From: Candidatus Heimdallarchaeota archaeon
Lineage (GTDB): Archaea > Asgardarchaeota > Heimdallarchaeia > JABLTI01
NCBI GenBank assembly: GCA_023128635.1
Contig: JAGMDP010000123.1
Location: 1-7,715, forward strand
Length of the DNA stretch: 7,715 nucleotides
Direction of reading: 5' to 3'
Positions within the stretch are counted from its first letter, which is position 1. The number at the start of each line of letters is the position of its first letter. Positions 1 through 6,528 of the stretch are shown here, piece after piece. The notes beneath the pieces are model-generated. The model saw nothing but the letters and a program-made list of their open reading frames with translations. It searched no databases and was not told the DNA's origin. The position numbers and the translations under genes are program-made.

Positions 1-1
1 G

Positions 2-733
2 TTAGAGCAAAAAGTCAAAACGCTTGCAGAATTACTACATGAGCATCTGAAAATTCCGTTTGAAAACATGGGAATCACAGGATCAATTTTATGGAAAGGT
101 CAGACAGAAAAATCAGATATTGACTTCATGATTTATGGGAATAGGTTTGCTCAAGATTTTAATGAAAAATTTCCAATAATCTATGATGAGTTTCCTGAAA
201 TTAAACCAATGTCTTCAGACAAAAGCAAGAGATACGCCGAGAGTATAGGTCGAAAAGCAGGGTTACCTATCTCATTATCTGCAAAATATGTGGCAATTAA
301 AAAGTGGTTGTCAGTTTATGGTAATACAAATTTATCACTGATTTTTAGTCCAACTCCTGAAGAAATTCCATTTAACTATGGAGAACAAAAATTTACTCCT
401 GTAAAATCAGTTGATGTTGAATGCGTTATTTCAAATTCAGACTTAGGTTATGCCTATCCAAGTATCTATGAAATTAAAGAATGTAAAATCCTGTCGAATA
501 ATCAAGAGATTTCGGATTTACCCCTAACCAGAATTCTTTCTTTTGAGGGAGCTCTCACAGGCTTTTTCAAGAAAGGAGATACTGTAGTTGTACGAGGGTT
601 ACTAGAAAAGGTTGATGACCTAAAAAATAATGTGGAATTCAATCAAATTATACTTGGAACAAAAGAATGTATTGGTAATGAGTTCATTCTTTTCGAAGAG
701 GATTTTCAGAAACTGTTCAACTCAATAAATTAG
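2..733 (+). CDS. Predicted nucleotidyltransferase, 5'-truncated by the window edge
   Basis: The reading frame is open from base 2, so the 243 residues seen are only the C-terminal part; the ATG at 68 is internal, because it lies just before the catalytic motif. Seen: residues 27-28 are Gly-Ser and residues 38-41 read SDID, giving the GS-x(n)-DxD signature of the polymerase-beta nucleotidyltransferase fold (metal ligands probably Asp39 and Asp41). The second half, about residues 135-235, is strand-rich with the stretch GDTVVVRGLLEKV and looks like a small beta-barrel domain joined to the transferase. The overall pattern resembles an archaeal family of predicted nucleotidyltransferases (from memory COG1665, not checked). 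The substrate is unknown. The gene is separated from the next by 127 bp and is probably not co-transcribed with it. I am confident of the fold and unsure of the family name. Confidence 0.75.
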   Translation, partial: LEQKVKTLAELLHEHLKIPFENMGITGSILWKGQTEKSDIDFMIYGNRFAQDFNEKFPIIYDEFPEIKPMSSDKSKRYAESIGRKAGLPISLSAKYVAIKKWLSVYGNTNLSLIFSPTPEEIPFNYGEQKFTPVKSVDVECVISNSDLGYAYPSIYEIKECKILSNNQEISDLPLTRILSFEGALTGFFKKGDTVVVRGLLEKVDDLKNNVEFNQIILGTKECIGNEFILFEEDFQKLFNSIN

Positions 734-860
734 CTCTTACCAACCCCTTTTCTCGAAAACTCGTGAAGAATTGCTGAATTGTTCTGAAAAATGATACAAA
801 AGAAAGATTATTATTATCTTAAGTAGAAATTTTATTTCGTAACCGGATGGAGCTACGAAT
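734..860 (+). promoter_or_regulatory. Intergenic leader with candidate promoter of the Roadblock gene
   Basis: This 127-bp gap begins with a short C/T-rich run (cccctttt near 745-752) that may end the upstream transcript. A purine-rich then AT-rich stretch at about 801-817 (AGAAAG followed by ATTATTATT) is the best candidate for BRE plus TATA. It would place transcription start near 835-840, about 20-25 bases before the gene. The same stretch forms a weak dyad (AAGAT at 804-808, ATCTT at 816-820). GGAG at 849-852, 8 bases before the ATG at 861, is the ribosome binding site. The promoter call is only by resemblance. Confidence 0.3.
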
Positions 861-1223
861 ATGTCCGAGAAATTAGTAAACATGGCTACTGAGTTTCGTG
901 ATGAGATTCCCGAACTAGAAGGGCTTCTAATTGGGAAATTAGATGGAACCAAATTATGGGGTGATACACTCAAGGATTTGAATCATGAATTCATTCTCTC
1001 GAGTGCTTCAGTTGCTGTTCGCGCAACTAAAAAAATCAGCGAAGCAATTGATAAAAAGAGTATTAATCAACTAGATATTGAGATATCTGGTGGTTATGTT
1101 ACTATTATTGTATTAAAGAAAGGCTTAGTGCTTGGATTTTATGGTGAAGATGCTAGAGCGCAATTAGGCATCATTAAGAAAAATCTAGGAACTTTTGCTC
1201 ATAAAATTGAAAAATTAATCTAG
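861..1223 (+). CDS. Stand-alone Roadblock/LC7 domain protein
   Basis: This 120-residue protein is a single Roadblock/LC7 domain. Seen: an N-terminal helix leading into IPELEGLLIGKLDGTKLWG (about residues 16-34), a central amphipathic helix (about 43-65), then the paired strands LDIEISGGYVTIIVLKKG (71-88) and LVLGFYG (89-95), and a final helix starting with ARAQLGIIKKNL. This order is the Roadblock fold, and the length is normal for it. Family knowledge: such proteins dimerise and bind or regulate small Ras-like GTPases (MglB for MglA in bacteria, Rag/LAMTOR and dynein light chains in eukaryotes), and they are abundant in Asgard archaea. No GTPase gene is in the window, so its partner is unknown. 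There is no signal peptide or membrane segment, so it is presumably cytosolic. The start is supported by GGAG 8 bases upstream. Confidence 0.88.
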   Translation: MSEKLVNMATEFRDEIPELEGLLIGKLDGTKLWGDTLKDLNHEFILSSASVAVRATKKISEAIDKKSINQLDIEISGGYVTIIVLKKGLVLGFYGEDARAQLGIIKKNLGTFAHKIEKLI

Positions 1224-1226
1224 GAA

Positions 1227-1251
1227 TCCTCCTTTTTTCCTTTTCATTTTT
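1227..1251 (+). terminator. Pyrimidine/T-rich terminator after the Roadblock gene
   Basis: Four bases after the stop codon there is an unbroken pyrimidine run (1227-1245) containing T6 and T4, followed after CA by another T5 tract (1247-1251). Archaeal RNA polymerase terminates at T-rich tracts without needing a hairpin, so this likely ends the Roadblock transcript and separates it from smc. Confidence 0.55.
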
Positions 1252-1295
1252 ACTTTAGATATATCTGATAATAGATTAACCATAAAGATACAATC

Positions 1296-1337
1296 TAGAT
1301 GATACTACTCCTTTTTGATGTGGTTTAATATCATCTA
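1296..1337. repeat. 9-bp perfect inverted repeat upstream of smc
   Basis: TAGATGATA at 1296-1304 is the exact reverse complement of TATCATCTA at 1329-1337, with 24 bases between them. As RNA it would be a modest stem with a large loop; as DNA it could be a pair of half-sites about three helical turns apart. It lies beyond the Roadblock terminator, so it belongs to the smc upstream region. Confidence 0.6.
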
Positions 1338-1366
1338 TCAAACAAAGGTCTCGAAAAACATTAAAA

Positions 1367-1380
1367 CAAGTTATAACTTG
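1367..1380. promoter_or_regulatory. Perfect 14-bp palindrome, candidate operator upstream of smc
   Basis: CAAGTTATAACTTG reads identically on both strands, and the symmetry stops exactly at its ends (A at 1366 faces C at 1381). It lies 94 bp before the smc start and about 25 bp before the likeliest TATA box. A short uninterrupted palindrome of this kind is typical of the site of a homodimeric DNA-binding protein. The factor is unknown. Binding is inferred; the symmetry itself is directly seen. Confidence 0.5.
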
Positions 1381-1440
1381 CGAAACAATTATAGCTTTAA
1401 TAGAATAAATATTATTAATAATAATACCCGAAAGAATTAT
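1381..1440. repeat. Near-identical 12-bp direct repeats upstream of smc
   Basis: CGAAACAATTAT (1381-1392) recurs as CGAAAGAATTAT (1429-1440), an 11 of 12 match in the same orientation with starts 48 bp apart. The first copy abuts the 14-bp palindrome directly. The second falls near the expected transcription start or in the smc leader. Confidence 0.5.
1406..1413 (+). promoter_or_regulatory. Candidate TATA box of smc
   Basis: TAAATATT at 1406-1413 sits in a strongly AT-rich stretch and would place transcription start near 1435-1440, giving a leader of roughly 35-40 bases. A second option is AATTATAG at 1387-1394. The surroundings are so AT-rich that the choice is uncertain. The overlapping TATTATTAATAATA (1410-1423) is itself palindromic but of low complexity. 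Confidence 0.3.
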
Positions 1441-1460
1441 TGTCGGATGTTAATAATACC
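1419..1460. repeat. 10-bp direct repeat in the smc leader
   Basis: TAATAATACC occurs at 1419-1428 and again at 1451-1460, with starts 32 bp apart, about three turns of B-DNA. Between the copies lie CCGA (1428-1431) and TCGG (1443-1446) as a short inverted pair. The second copy ends 14 bases before the smc start codon and just before its ribosome binding site, so a protein bound there, or an RNA structure, could affect expression. Confidence 0.5.
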
Positions 1461-1474
1461 ACTAAGAGGAACTG

Positions 1475-4400
1475 GTGGCAGGTGAAGAAACGCTGGTACA
1501 CATAAATCGTCTAGTTCTTGAAAACTTCAAGAGCTATGGCAGACGAAAAATTACTCTCAATCTTACTAAAGGACTAACTGTCATTAGTGGACCCAATGGT
1601 TGTGGTAAATCTAATATTTCTGATGCAATACAATTTGTGATTGGACAATTACGCTCTAAAACTATTAGAAGTGAGAAGCTTGCAGGGGTTATTTTTTCTG
1701 GTACAAAAGAAGGGCACAAAACGGCTCCTCATGCAAAAGTTACTTTGGTTTTGGATAATTCAAAAGAACCAAAAGAAATTCCAATTGCAACTGATGAAGT
1801 GCACATTAGTCGTAAAGTTTACCAAGACGGAAGAAGCGAATATTTGCTAAATGGATCCCGAATTACTCGAGGAGAAATAATTGATACTTTAGCAATTTGT
1901 AGCATTTCAATAGATGGATATAATGTCATAAGACAAGGTGAAATCGCTAATTTTGCTAGTATGTCCCCACTCCAAATTCGGAACTTGTTTGAAGAAATTG
2001 CAGGTATTGCTGCTTACGATGAGAAAAGAGATAAAGCCCAGAAGAACTTGGATGATGCTCGAACAAAATTGCGAATTGCAACCGTTCGTTTAGAAGAATC
2101 TATGAAAAATCTTGTACGATTAGAAAAGGAAAAAGAAGATGCTCTTAGGTATCAAGAATTAAAGGTTCGAATTAAAAATACTGAAGCAAAACTCATTCAT
2201 GCCCGTATAAGAGAGATGAAAGAACGGATAATAGAAAATGAGACTAGTATTAGCAACTTGAAAGCAGCACAAACACAAGCTGAAACGGCTATTGAAAACA
2301 TGGAAACCAGTATAAAAACATATGATTCTTCACTCACTGAAGCAAAATCTAAGGTAAAGGCTGCCACAACTCAATCGTTTAATACACTAAGTAAAGAGAT
2401 TGAAAAATTAACTAAAGATCTCTCAGAAGAAACTGCACAAAAGAAACAAATATCAATTGAATTAGATGCTCTAAAACTTAGAAAAGACACAATGGAAAAC
2501 CAATTAGAGAAGATTTTTGAGGAAAATTCTGAACTTGAGACATACACATCTTCTACCAAAGATCAATTGGATGGGGCAGATGATACTCTTCTAAAAATCC
2601 AAGAAGAATTAGATATTAAGAGAAAAGCCCTTGAGAGTTCTAAAAGCAGTGAAATAATGGATCAATTGGAAGAAATTCGTTCTAACTCAACTGAAATGAA
2701 TAAACGAAAAGCAGAATATGAATCTCATTTAGCAATTTACAATAATAATTTGAACATCACAAATTCGAAGATTGATGAAAAAGAGAAAAGAGTTGTTGAA
2801 GTAGCGGGGATTTTAGCAACCTTTCTTAGTAGAAAAGCCAAGTATTTGGAGGACATTTCTGGTGATGAAAAACTAGCAAGAGACTTAGAAGTAAAAGTTA
2901 GTGAATTAAAAGAAGAACTCGAAACTGTGGAAAAGGAAATTGATGAGAATGAGCTTAATCTTCGAGAAGCAGCTTTAAACATTAAAAGAATTCAAACTGA
3001 AATAATTACTACTAAGAAAATATTGGAGGAAGTAGCAAGTAGAGATAGGGGAATAAAATTAGTTCTTAAAACACGAGATGAAAAGAAAATAAACGGCATA
3101 TTTGGAACAGTTGGAGAGTTATGCAAAACTCATCCAAAATACTCTGTAGCTTTAAATGTAACTGCTGGAAATAGAACAGATTATATTGTTGTAGAAGATG
3201 ATGAAGTCGCAGCAAAATGCCTTCTATTAGTTAAAAACGCGAAAGCAGGAAGGATCAATCTTCTACCACTCAATAAGATTAAACCACTTATAATAGACGC
3301 AGATTTGAAGGAAAAAGGGATAATTGGGAGAGCTATTGACTTAGTAGAATTTGATAAAAAATATCAGAAAGCAATAGAATTCGTATTTGGACAAACTCTA
3401 ATTGTTAAAAATTTGGATGCTGCAAGAAAAATTGGTTTCAATTATCGATCGGTAACGTTAGAGGGGGATGCAGTAAATCCATCTGGTTTAATGACTGGAG
3501 GATTCTATAAAGGGAAGGAGAGAACAAGAATATCTCTTATTGTGGAAGATGAAAATCAATTACCAGCTTTGGAAGAAGCTTTTGTTAATCTACAAGACGA
3601 AAGAAAGAGATTGTTAGAGTATCGAACAGAAATTACCAAAGACTTGAATGAAGAATTACTGCAACAATTGAATGATGTGATAAAAAACCGCGATTTAAAA
3701 CAAAGAGAAATTAAAATTACAGAAGAAGAAATAGAGATTCGTAGCGAAGAAAATCTGAAAATCCAAACAGAATTAGAAGAATTAACAAAAGAATATGAGG
3801 ATATTGAAGTTAAAATTGAGGAGTTACTTAAAGCACGAAAAGATGTAGGAATGACTTTAGATACTCTTCTGGAAGGAGAAATGAAATTAAAGGAAGAACT
3901 TGCTGTCAGTGGGGTTCAAGGAATACTTGGTGAAATTAAAACAAAAGAATCCCAACAACAAGAAATCGGGGAAATCATTTCCAATTTGAAAATGGAGCAT
4001 TTTAAAATAACAACTAACTTAGAAAAGAACCTGGTTTTAGTAAAAGATCTCAAAGATCAAATTGAGGGTATAGAAAAACAAGAGCCGGATAAAGAAAAAG
4101 AAATCACTAATATCCAAGTTGTTATAGATAGGTTAACAAAGAATTTGGAAGATAAAAAAATCAAAAGAGATGGGTTATTCCAACTTATTGAACATAGTCA
4201 AAATGAACAAGAAAGACTAGAACGAGAACAAAGAGAATTACGGGAGCAATTAGAGAAAGAGCGGAAACAGCAAACCCAAAATATGCTATTAATAGACAGA
4301 TTAGTTAATGAAAAAACAAATACTGATAAACAAATTACTGAATTGGAAGAATTAGCGGTAGAGAGAGATTTACCCTATATCTTTGCGGAAGATGAAGTCA

Positions 4401-5110
4401 TCGATATAGATGTTCTTAAGGAAGTAATGGTGGGTCTTAAGGCAGAATTAGAAAGTCTACCAGAAATAAATATGAAAGCAGTTTCTCAATTCGAAGAAGA
4501 ACAAGGTTTAAACCATGAGCTTTTAGAAAAACGCAAGCTAGTTGAGAAAGATTTTGAAGCTATTAACAATGCAATAAACGAAATTGAAAGTGAAAAACTA
4601 GAAAAGTTCATGGTGGTATTTAATAATATCTCTAAAGACTTTAACAGAATTTTTGGTATCTTATCACCTGACGGCAGAGCGAGATTAGAAATCGAAGATC
4701 TTGATGATCCTTTCAGTGGGGGGATAAATATTATGGCTAATCCGGGTGGAAAGAAAATTCTTAGCATGCTTTCTCTATCTGGTGGAGAAAAATCATTAAC
4801 AGCTTTAGCAATGATTTTTGCTATTCAAAGATACAAACCAGCACCCTTCTATGTTTTTGATGAAATTGATGCTTTCTTGGATATTAATAATGTATACAAA
4901 GTAGCTGTTCTAGTTAAAGAAATGAGTAAAGACACTCAAATTATTATTATTAGTCTCAGAGCTCCAATGATTGCTGCTGCTGAGAAAATCTTTGGTGTGA
5001 CTGCAGGTGAAGATCGATTATCACAAATTGTGTCAGTTTCACTCGATGAAATTATGAAAATTGTTGAGAAAACAGATCTGCCATCAGAAGCGGAAGTTTA
5101 TGATTACTAA
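1475..5110 (+). CDS. smc: Chromosome segregation/condensin ATPase SMC
   Basis: This is a full-length 1211-residue SMC, the usual size. Seen in order: Walker A GPNGCGKS at 39-46; Q-loop glutamine 154 in VIRQGEI; N-terminal coiled coil about 170-535; hinge about 539-676 ending in NPSGLMTGG; returning coiled coil about 685-1040; ABC signature LSGGEKS at 1101-1107; Walker B FYVFDEIDAFLD at 1125-1136; then IIIISLRAPM, the archaeal/eukaryotic form of the switch region. The two coiled-coil arms are similar in length. SMC dimerises through the hinge, and its ATP-driven heads bridged by kleisin ScpA entrap and loop DNA on the nucleoid. The start is GTG: an in-frame TAA lies at 1463, no ATG occurs before the head domain, and GAGG at 1466-1469 is the ribosome binding site (CTG at 1472 is the only rival). 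scpA follows after 68 bp on the same strand. Confidence 0.98.
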   Translation: MAGEETLVHINRLVLENFKSYGRRKITLNLTKGLTVISGPNGCGKSNISDAIQFVIGQLRSKTIRSEKLAGVIFSGTKEGHKTAPHAKVTLVLDNSKEPKEIPIATDEVHISRKVYQDGRSEYLLNGSRITRGEIIDTLAICSISIDGYNVIRQGEIANFASMSPLQIRNLFEEIAGIAAYDEKRDKAQKNLDDARTKLRIATVRLEESMKNLVRLEKEKEDALRYQELKVRIKNTEAKLIHARIREMKERIIENETSISNLKAAQTQAETAIENMETSIKTYDSSLTEAKSKVKAATTQSFNTLSKEIEKLTKDLSEETAQKKQISIELDALKLRKDTMENQLEKIFEENSELETYTSSTKDQLDGADDTLLKIQEELDIKRKALESSKSSEIMDQLEEIRSNSTEMNKRKAEYESHLAIYNNNLNITNSKIDEKEKRVVEVAGILATFLSRKAKYLEDISGDEKLARDLEVKVSELKEELETVEKEIDENELNLREAALNIKRIQTEIITTKKILEEVASRDRGIKLVLKTRDEKKINGIFGTVGELCKTHPKYSVALNVTAGNRTDYIVVEDDEVAAKCLLLVKNAKAGRINLLPLNKIKPLIIDADLKEKGIIGRAIDLVEFDKKYQKAIEFVFGQTLIVKNLDAARKIGFNYRSVTLEGDAVNPSGLMTGGFYKGKERTRISLIVEDENQLPALEEAFVNLQDERKRLLEYRTEITKDLNEELLQQLNDVIKNRDLKQREIKITEEEIEIRSEENLKIQTELEELTKEYEDIEVKIEELLKARKDVGMTLDTLLEGEMKLKEELAVSGVQGILGEIKTKESQQQEIGEIISNLKMEHFKITTNLEKNLVLVKDLKDQIEGIEKQEPDKEKEITNIQVVIDRLTKNLEDKKIKRDGLFQLIEHSQNEQERLEREQRELREQLEKERKQQTQNMLLIDRLVNEKTNTDKQITELEELAVERDLPYIFAEDEVIDIDVLKEVMVGLKAELESLPEINMKAVSQFEEEQGLNHELLEKRKLVEKDFEAINNAINEIESEKLEKFMVVFNNISKDFNRIFGILSPDGRARLEIEDLDDPFSGGINIMANPGGKKILSMLSLSGGEKSLTALAMIFAIQRYKPAPFYVFDEIDAFLDINNVYKVAVLVKEMSKDTQIIIISLRAPMIAAAEKIFGVTAGEDRLSQIVSVSLDEIMKIVEKTDLPSEAEVYDY

Positions 5111-5178
5111 AACACATTATTGATACGTTAATAAAAGAATAAGTATGTAATAGAAATAACAAAAATGGAGCGCAAAAA

Positions 5179-6081
5179 ATGGTTCAAAAGGATACAAAAA
5201 TGGACCCACTCGCAGGTCAATCATTAATTGATGAAGAGTATCCTTTTTGGTTACGAGCACCATTTAGACTTCTTACTGATGTTACTCAATTCAGGAAGAT
5301 AGATCCGTGGAGCCTTGAGATTGACCAATTGATAACCAGATTCGTTGAAGAAATGAAACTTCGAGATGACATTAATTTTCCAGTTTTAGGAAGAGCTGTG
5401 CTTTCCTCATCTATACTGTATCGAGCGAAGGTAACAGATTTAATAAAAATTATCGAGCAAACAGATGAGAAAGACGAAAGCCTAGATGTAATGGGATTCG
5501 ATATTCCTGAGATTTCTCCTTCCTATCATCTTTCACAAAGACCAGTATCTTTTAGTGAGTTAGTTTTTGCGTTTGAAGGACTGTTGAAACAAGAGAGCAG
5601 GTATAAACACAGGTTAGCAATAAGTAAAGGTCAAGCGTTAATCAAGCCATTACAATTACCGCCTACACCTGTACAGATTGTAGATGTAGAAACCACAAAA
5701 ATAGCTAGACTCAAAAGGGAAATTTATGAGCGATTAGTAAAATTACATTTGCAAAATAAGCGACCTATCTTTTTTGAGGAATTATTGTTACCGAATTCTA
5801 CAAGAATTACTGTGGTTAGAGCATTCTTATGCCTTCTTTTCCTGGGGTTTGAACTTAAAGCCAAGCTGTTTCAAGATGTTGATCAAGGGAGAATAACTCT
5901 TCTTCCCATGAGAGATAATGAAGAGGAATTTCTTGGGGGTCTTGAAAAAGTAATTGAGAGAAAACTGCAAGAAGGTGTTCCAACAGAAGGAAGCGTCTCA
6001 ATTACTGAGATTGAGGATGATGATTTTCTCGAAGAAACAGATCTTTTATTTGATGATGATTTCGAAAGTGATGTAGATTAA
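5179..6081 (+). CDS. scpA: Kleisin ScpA, SMC complex subunit
   Basis: This 300-residue protein has the kleisin layout. The N-terminal part (about 15-95) carries the conserved IDPWSLEIDQLITRF stretch (41-55) and the helix AVLSSSILYRAKV, the region that contacts the SMC neck. The middle (about 97-170) is a proline-containing linker. The C-terminal winged helix (about 173-245) holds FFEELLLPNSTRITVVRAFL, which docks on the other SMC head. Known role: ScpA bridges the two heads of an SMC dimer into a closed ring and recruits ScpB. A tail follows the winged helix; its last 24 residues contain 14 Asp or Glu. The start is supported by GGAG at 5167-5170, 8 bases before the ATG. Being 68 bp behind smc on the same strand, it is probably co-transcribed. 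No scpB follows; the next gene is on the opposite strand. Confidence 0.95.
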   Translation: MVQKDTKMDPLAGQSLIDEEYPFWLRAPFRLLTDVTQFRKIDPWSLEIDQLITRFVEEMKLRDDINFPVLGRAVLSSSILYRAKVTDLIKIIEQTDEKDESLDVMGFDIPEISPSYHLSQRPVSFSELVFAFEGLLKQESRYKHRLAISKGQALIKPLQLPPTPVQIVDVETTKIARLKREIYERLVKLHLQNKRPIFFEELLLPNSTRITVVRAFLCLLFLGFELKAKLFQDVDQGRITLLPMRDNEEEFLGGLEKVIERKLQEGVPTEGSVSITEIEDDDFLEETDLLFDDDFESDVD

Positions 6082-6132
6082 GGCTATTTAACTAAATTAA
6101 TCTCAAAATCATCTTATTTTCAAGAAAGATAA

Positions 6133-6138
6133 TTTTTT
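6133..6138 (+). terminator. T-tract, probable end of the smc-scpA transcript
   Basis: A run of six T lies 51 bases after the scpA stop within an AT-rich convergent gap (6082-6148), preceded by a shorter T4 at about 6116-6119. This is the expected form of an archaeal intrinsic terminator. On the other strand the gap offers only short T runs for the convergent sec61-beta transcript. Confidence 0.35.
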
Positions 6139-6148
6139 CAAACTTGCT

Positions 6149-6340
6149 TTAACCAGGGGCAAAGAGCTTGAATAACCAAGGTCCAGCCAAGACTAGAATT
6201 ATCAAAGCAGCTGCAAAAATCATTACTGCATATGGACCAACTTTGATGCCTGGAGTATCTTCTTCAAAGAACCTAATTAAACCTGCACCTGTGGCTGGCA
6301 TTGCTCCGCCGCCATCACTAGATTTTTGTCTTCGACTCAT
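6149..6340 (-). CDS. Preprotein translocase subunit Sec61-beta (archaeal SecG-type)
   Basis: This 63-residue protein is the non-essential small subunit of the SecYE-beta protein-conducting channel in the cytoplasmic membrane. Seen: a basic, glycine-rich start (MSRRQKSSDGGG), then the family motif MPATGAGLIRFFEEDTPGIK (14-33), and one membrane segment at about 36-58 with a Pro-Trp pair near its end. The tail-anchored form, with the N terminus in the cytosol, is typical of Sec61-beta, and the length is normal. I chose ATG at 6340 over the in-frame GTG at 6355. The reason is that GGAG at 6353-6350 overlaps that GTG and sits 9 bases before the ATG, the spacing seen at other genes here. It is convergent with scpA and divergent from moxR, so it is probably transcribed alone. 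Confidence 0.93.
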   Translation of the reverse strand: MSRRQKSSDGGGAMPATGAGLIRFFEEDTPGIKVGPYAVMIFAAALIILVLAGPWLFKLFAPG

Positions 6341-6394
6341 TTTGTTTTTCTCCACATGCTTGTGCTTTGTAGTTATCTTTTGTTGTAATCCTAT

Positions 6395-6407
6395 CTTTAA
6401 AACTTTC
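6395..6407 (-). promoter_or_regulatory. Candidate promoter of the Sec61-beta gene
   Basis: Read on the minus strand, GAAAG (6407-6403) is followed directly by TTTTAAAG (6402-6395), a fair match to a BRE followed by a TATA box. Transcription would begin near 6373 and give a leader of about 33 bases ahead of the ATG at 6340. The 188-bp region between the two divergent genes (6341-6528) holds this and the moxR promoter. Confidence 0.4.
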
Positions 6408-6468
6408 TAATGTTCTCGTGAAAATAACTACTCGGTATTTTTATAACATAATTCATATTTTAGCGAAT

Positions 6469-6488
6469 GGAAAAACATCCTTAAAAGA
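6469..6488 (+). promoter_or_regulatory. Candidate promoter of moxR
   Basis: GGAAAAAC (6469-6476) followed by TTAAAAGA (6481-6488) is a possible BRE/TATA pair that would start transcription near 6510, about 20 bases before the ATG. TTTTTATAA at about 6438-6446 is an alternative giving a longer leader. The GGGG at 6518-6521, 7 bases before the ATG, serves as the ribosome binding site and departs from the GGAG seen at neighbouring genes. Confidence 0.28.
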
Positions 6489-6528
6489 CTAAAAGACATA
6501 GATTATCTGAATAATTTGGGGTAGTCTC

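Noticed and set aside
737..973. 78-codon minus-strand open frame across the Roadblock promoter and gene start
   Set aside because: It overlaps the well-supported Roadblock gene, has a low-complexity serine- and phenylalanine-rich translation and no recognisable domain; it is a shadow frame.
1125..1135. Part of the Roadblock gene checked for frameshift
   Set aside because: The frame is continuous with intact domain strands; there is no sign of disruption.
1125..1223. Possible operon of the Roadblock gene with smc
   Set aside because: A strong pyrimidine/T-rich terminator directly follows the Roadblock stop, and 251 bp with separate promoter-like signals precede smc.
1341..1400. Possible tRNA or box C/D RNA in the gap before smc
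   Set aside because: No acceptor stem with a TTC-type arm and no properly paired C (RUGAUGA) and D (CUGA) boxes could be found by eye.
4486..4767. 93-codon minus-strand open frame inside smc, and similar shorter ones at 2371-2559 and 2737-2982
   Set aside because: They are serine-rich antisense readings of lysine- and glutamate-rich coiled-coil codons, a common artefact.
4847..4966. Phe in DEIDAFLD and lack of a histidine after Walker B in SMC, first taken as defects
   Set aside because: Archaeal and eukaryotic SMC proteins commonly vary at this Ala position and carry SLR/SLK-type residues in the switch region, so the ATPase is expected to be normal.
6353..6355. GTG as the Sec61-beta start, adding five residues
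   Set aside because: The GTG overlaps the GGAG that is correctly spaced for the ATG at 6340, and the extra residues are not part of the family motif.
6168..6410. 80-codon plus-strand open frame opposite the Sec61-beta gene
   Set aside because: It is antisense to a clear Sec61-beta gene and runs on into that gene's promoter; its translation has no family features.
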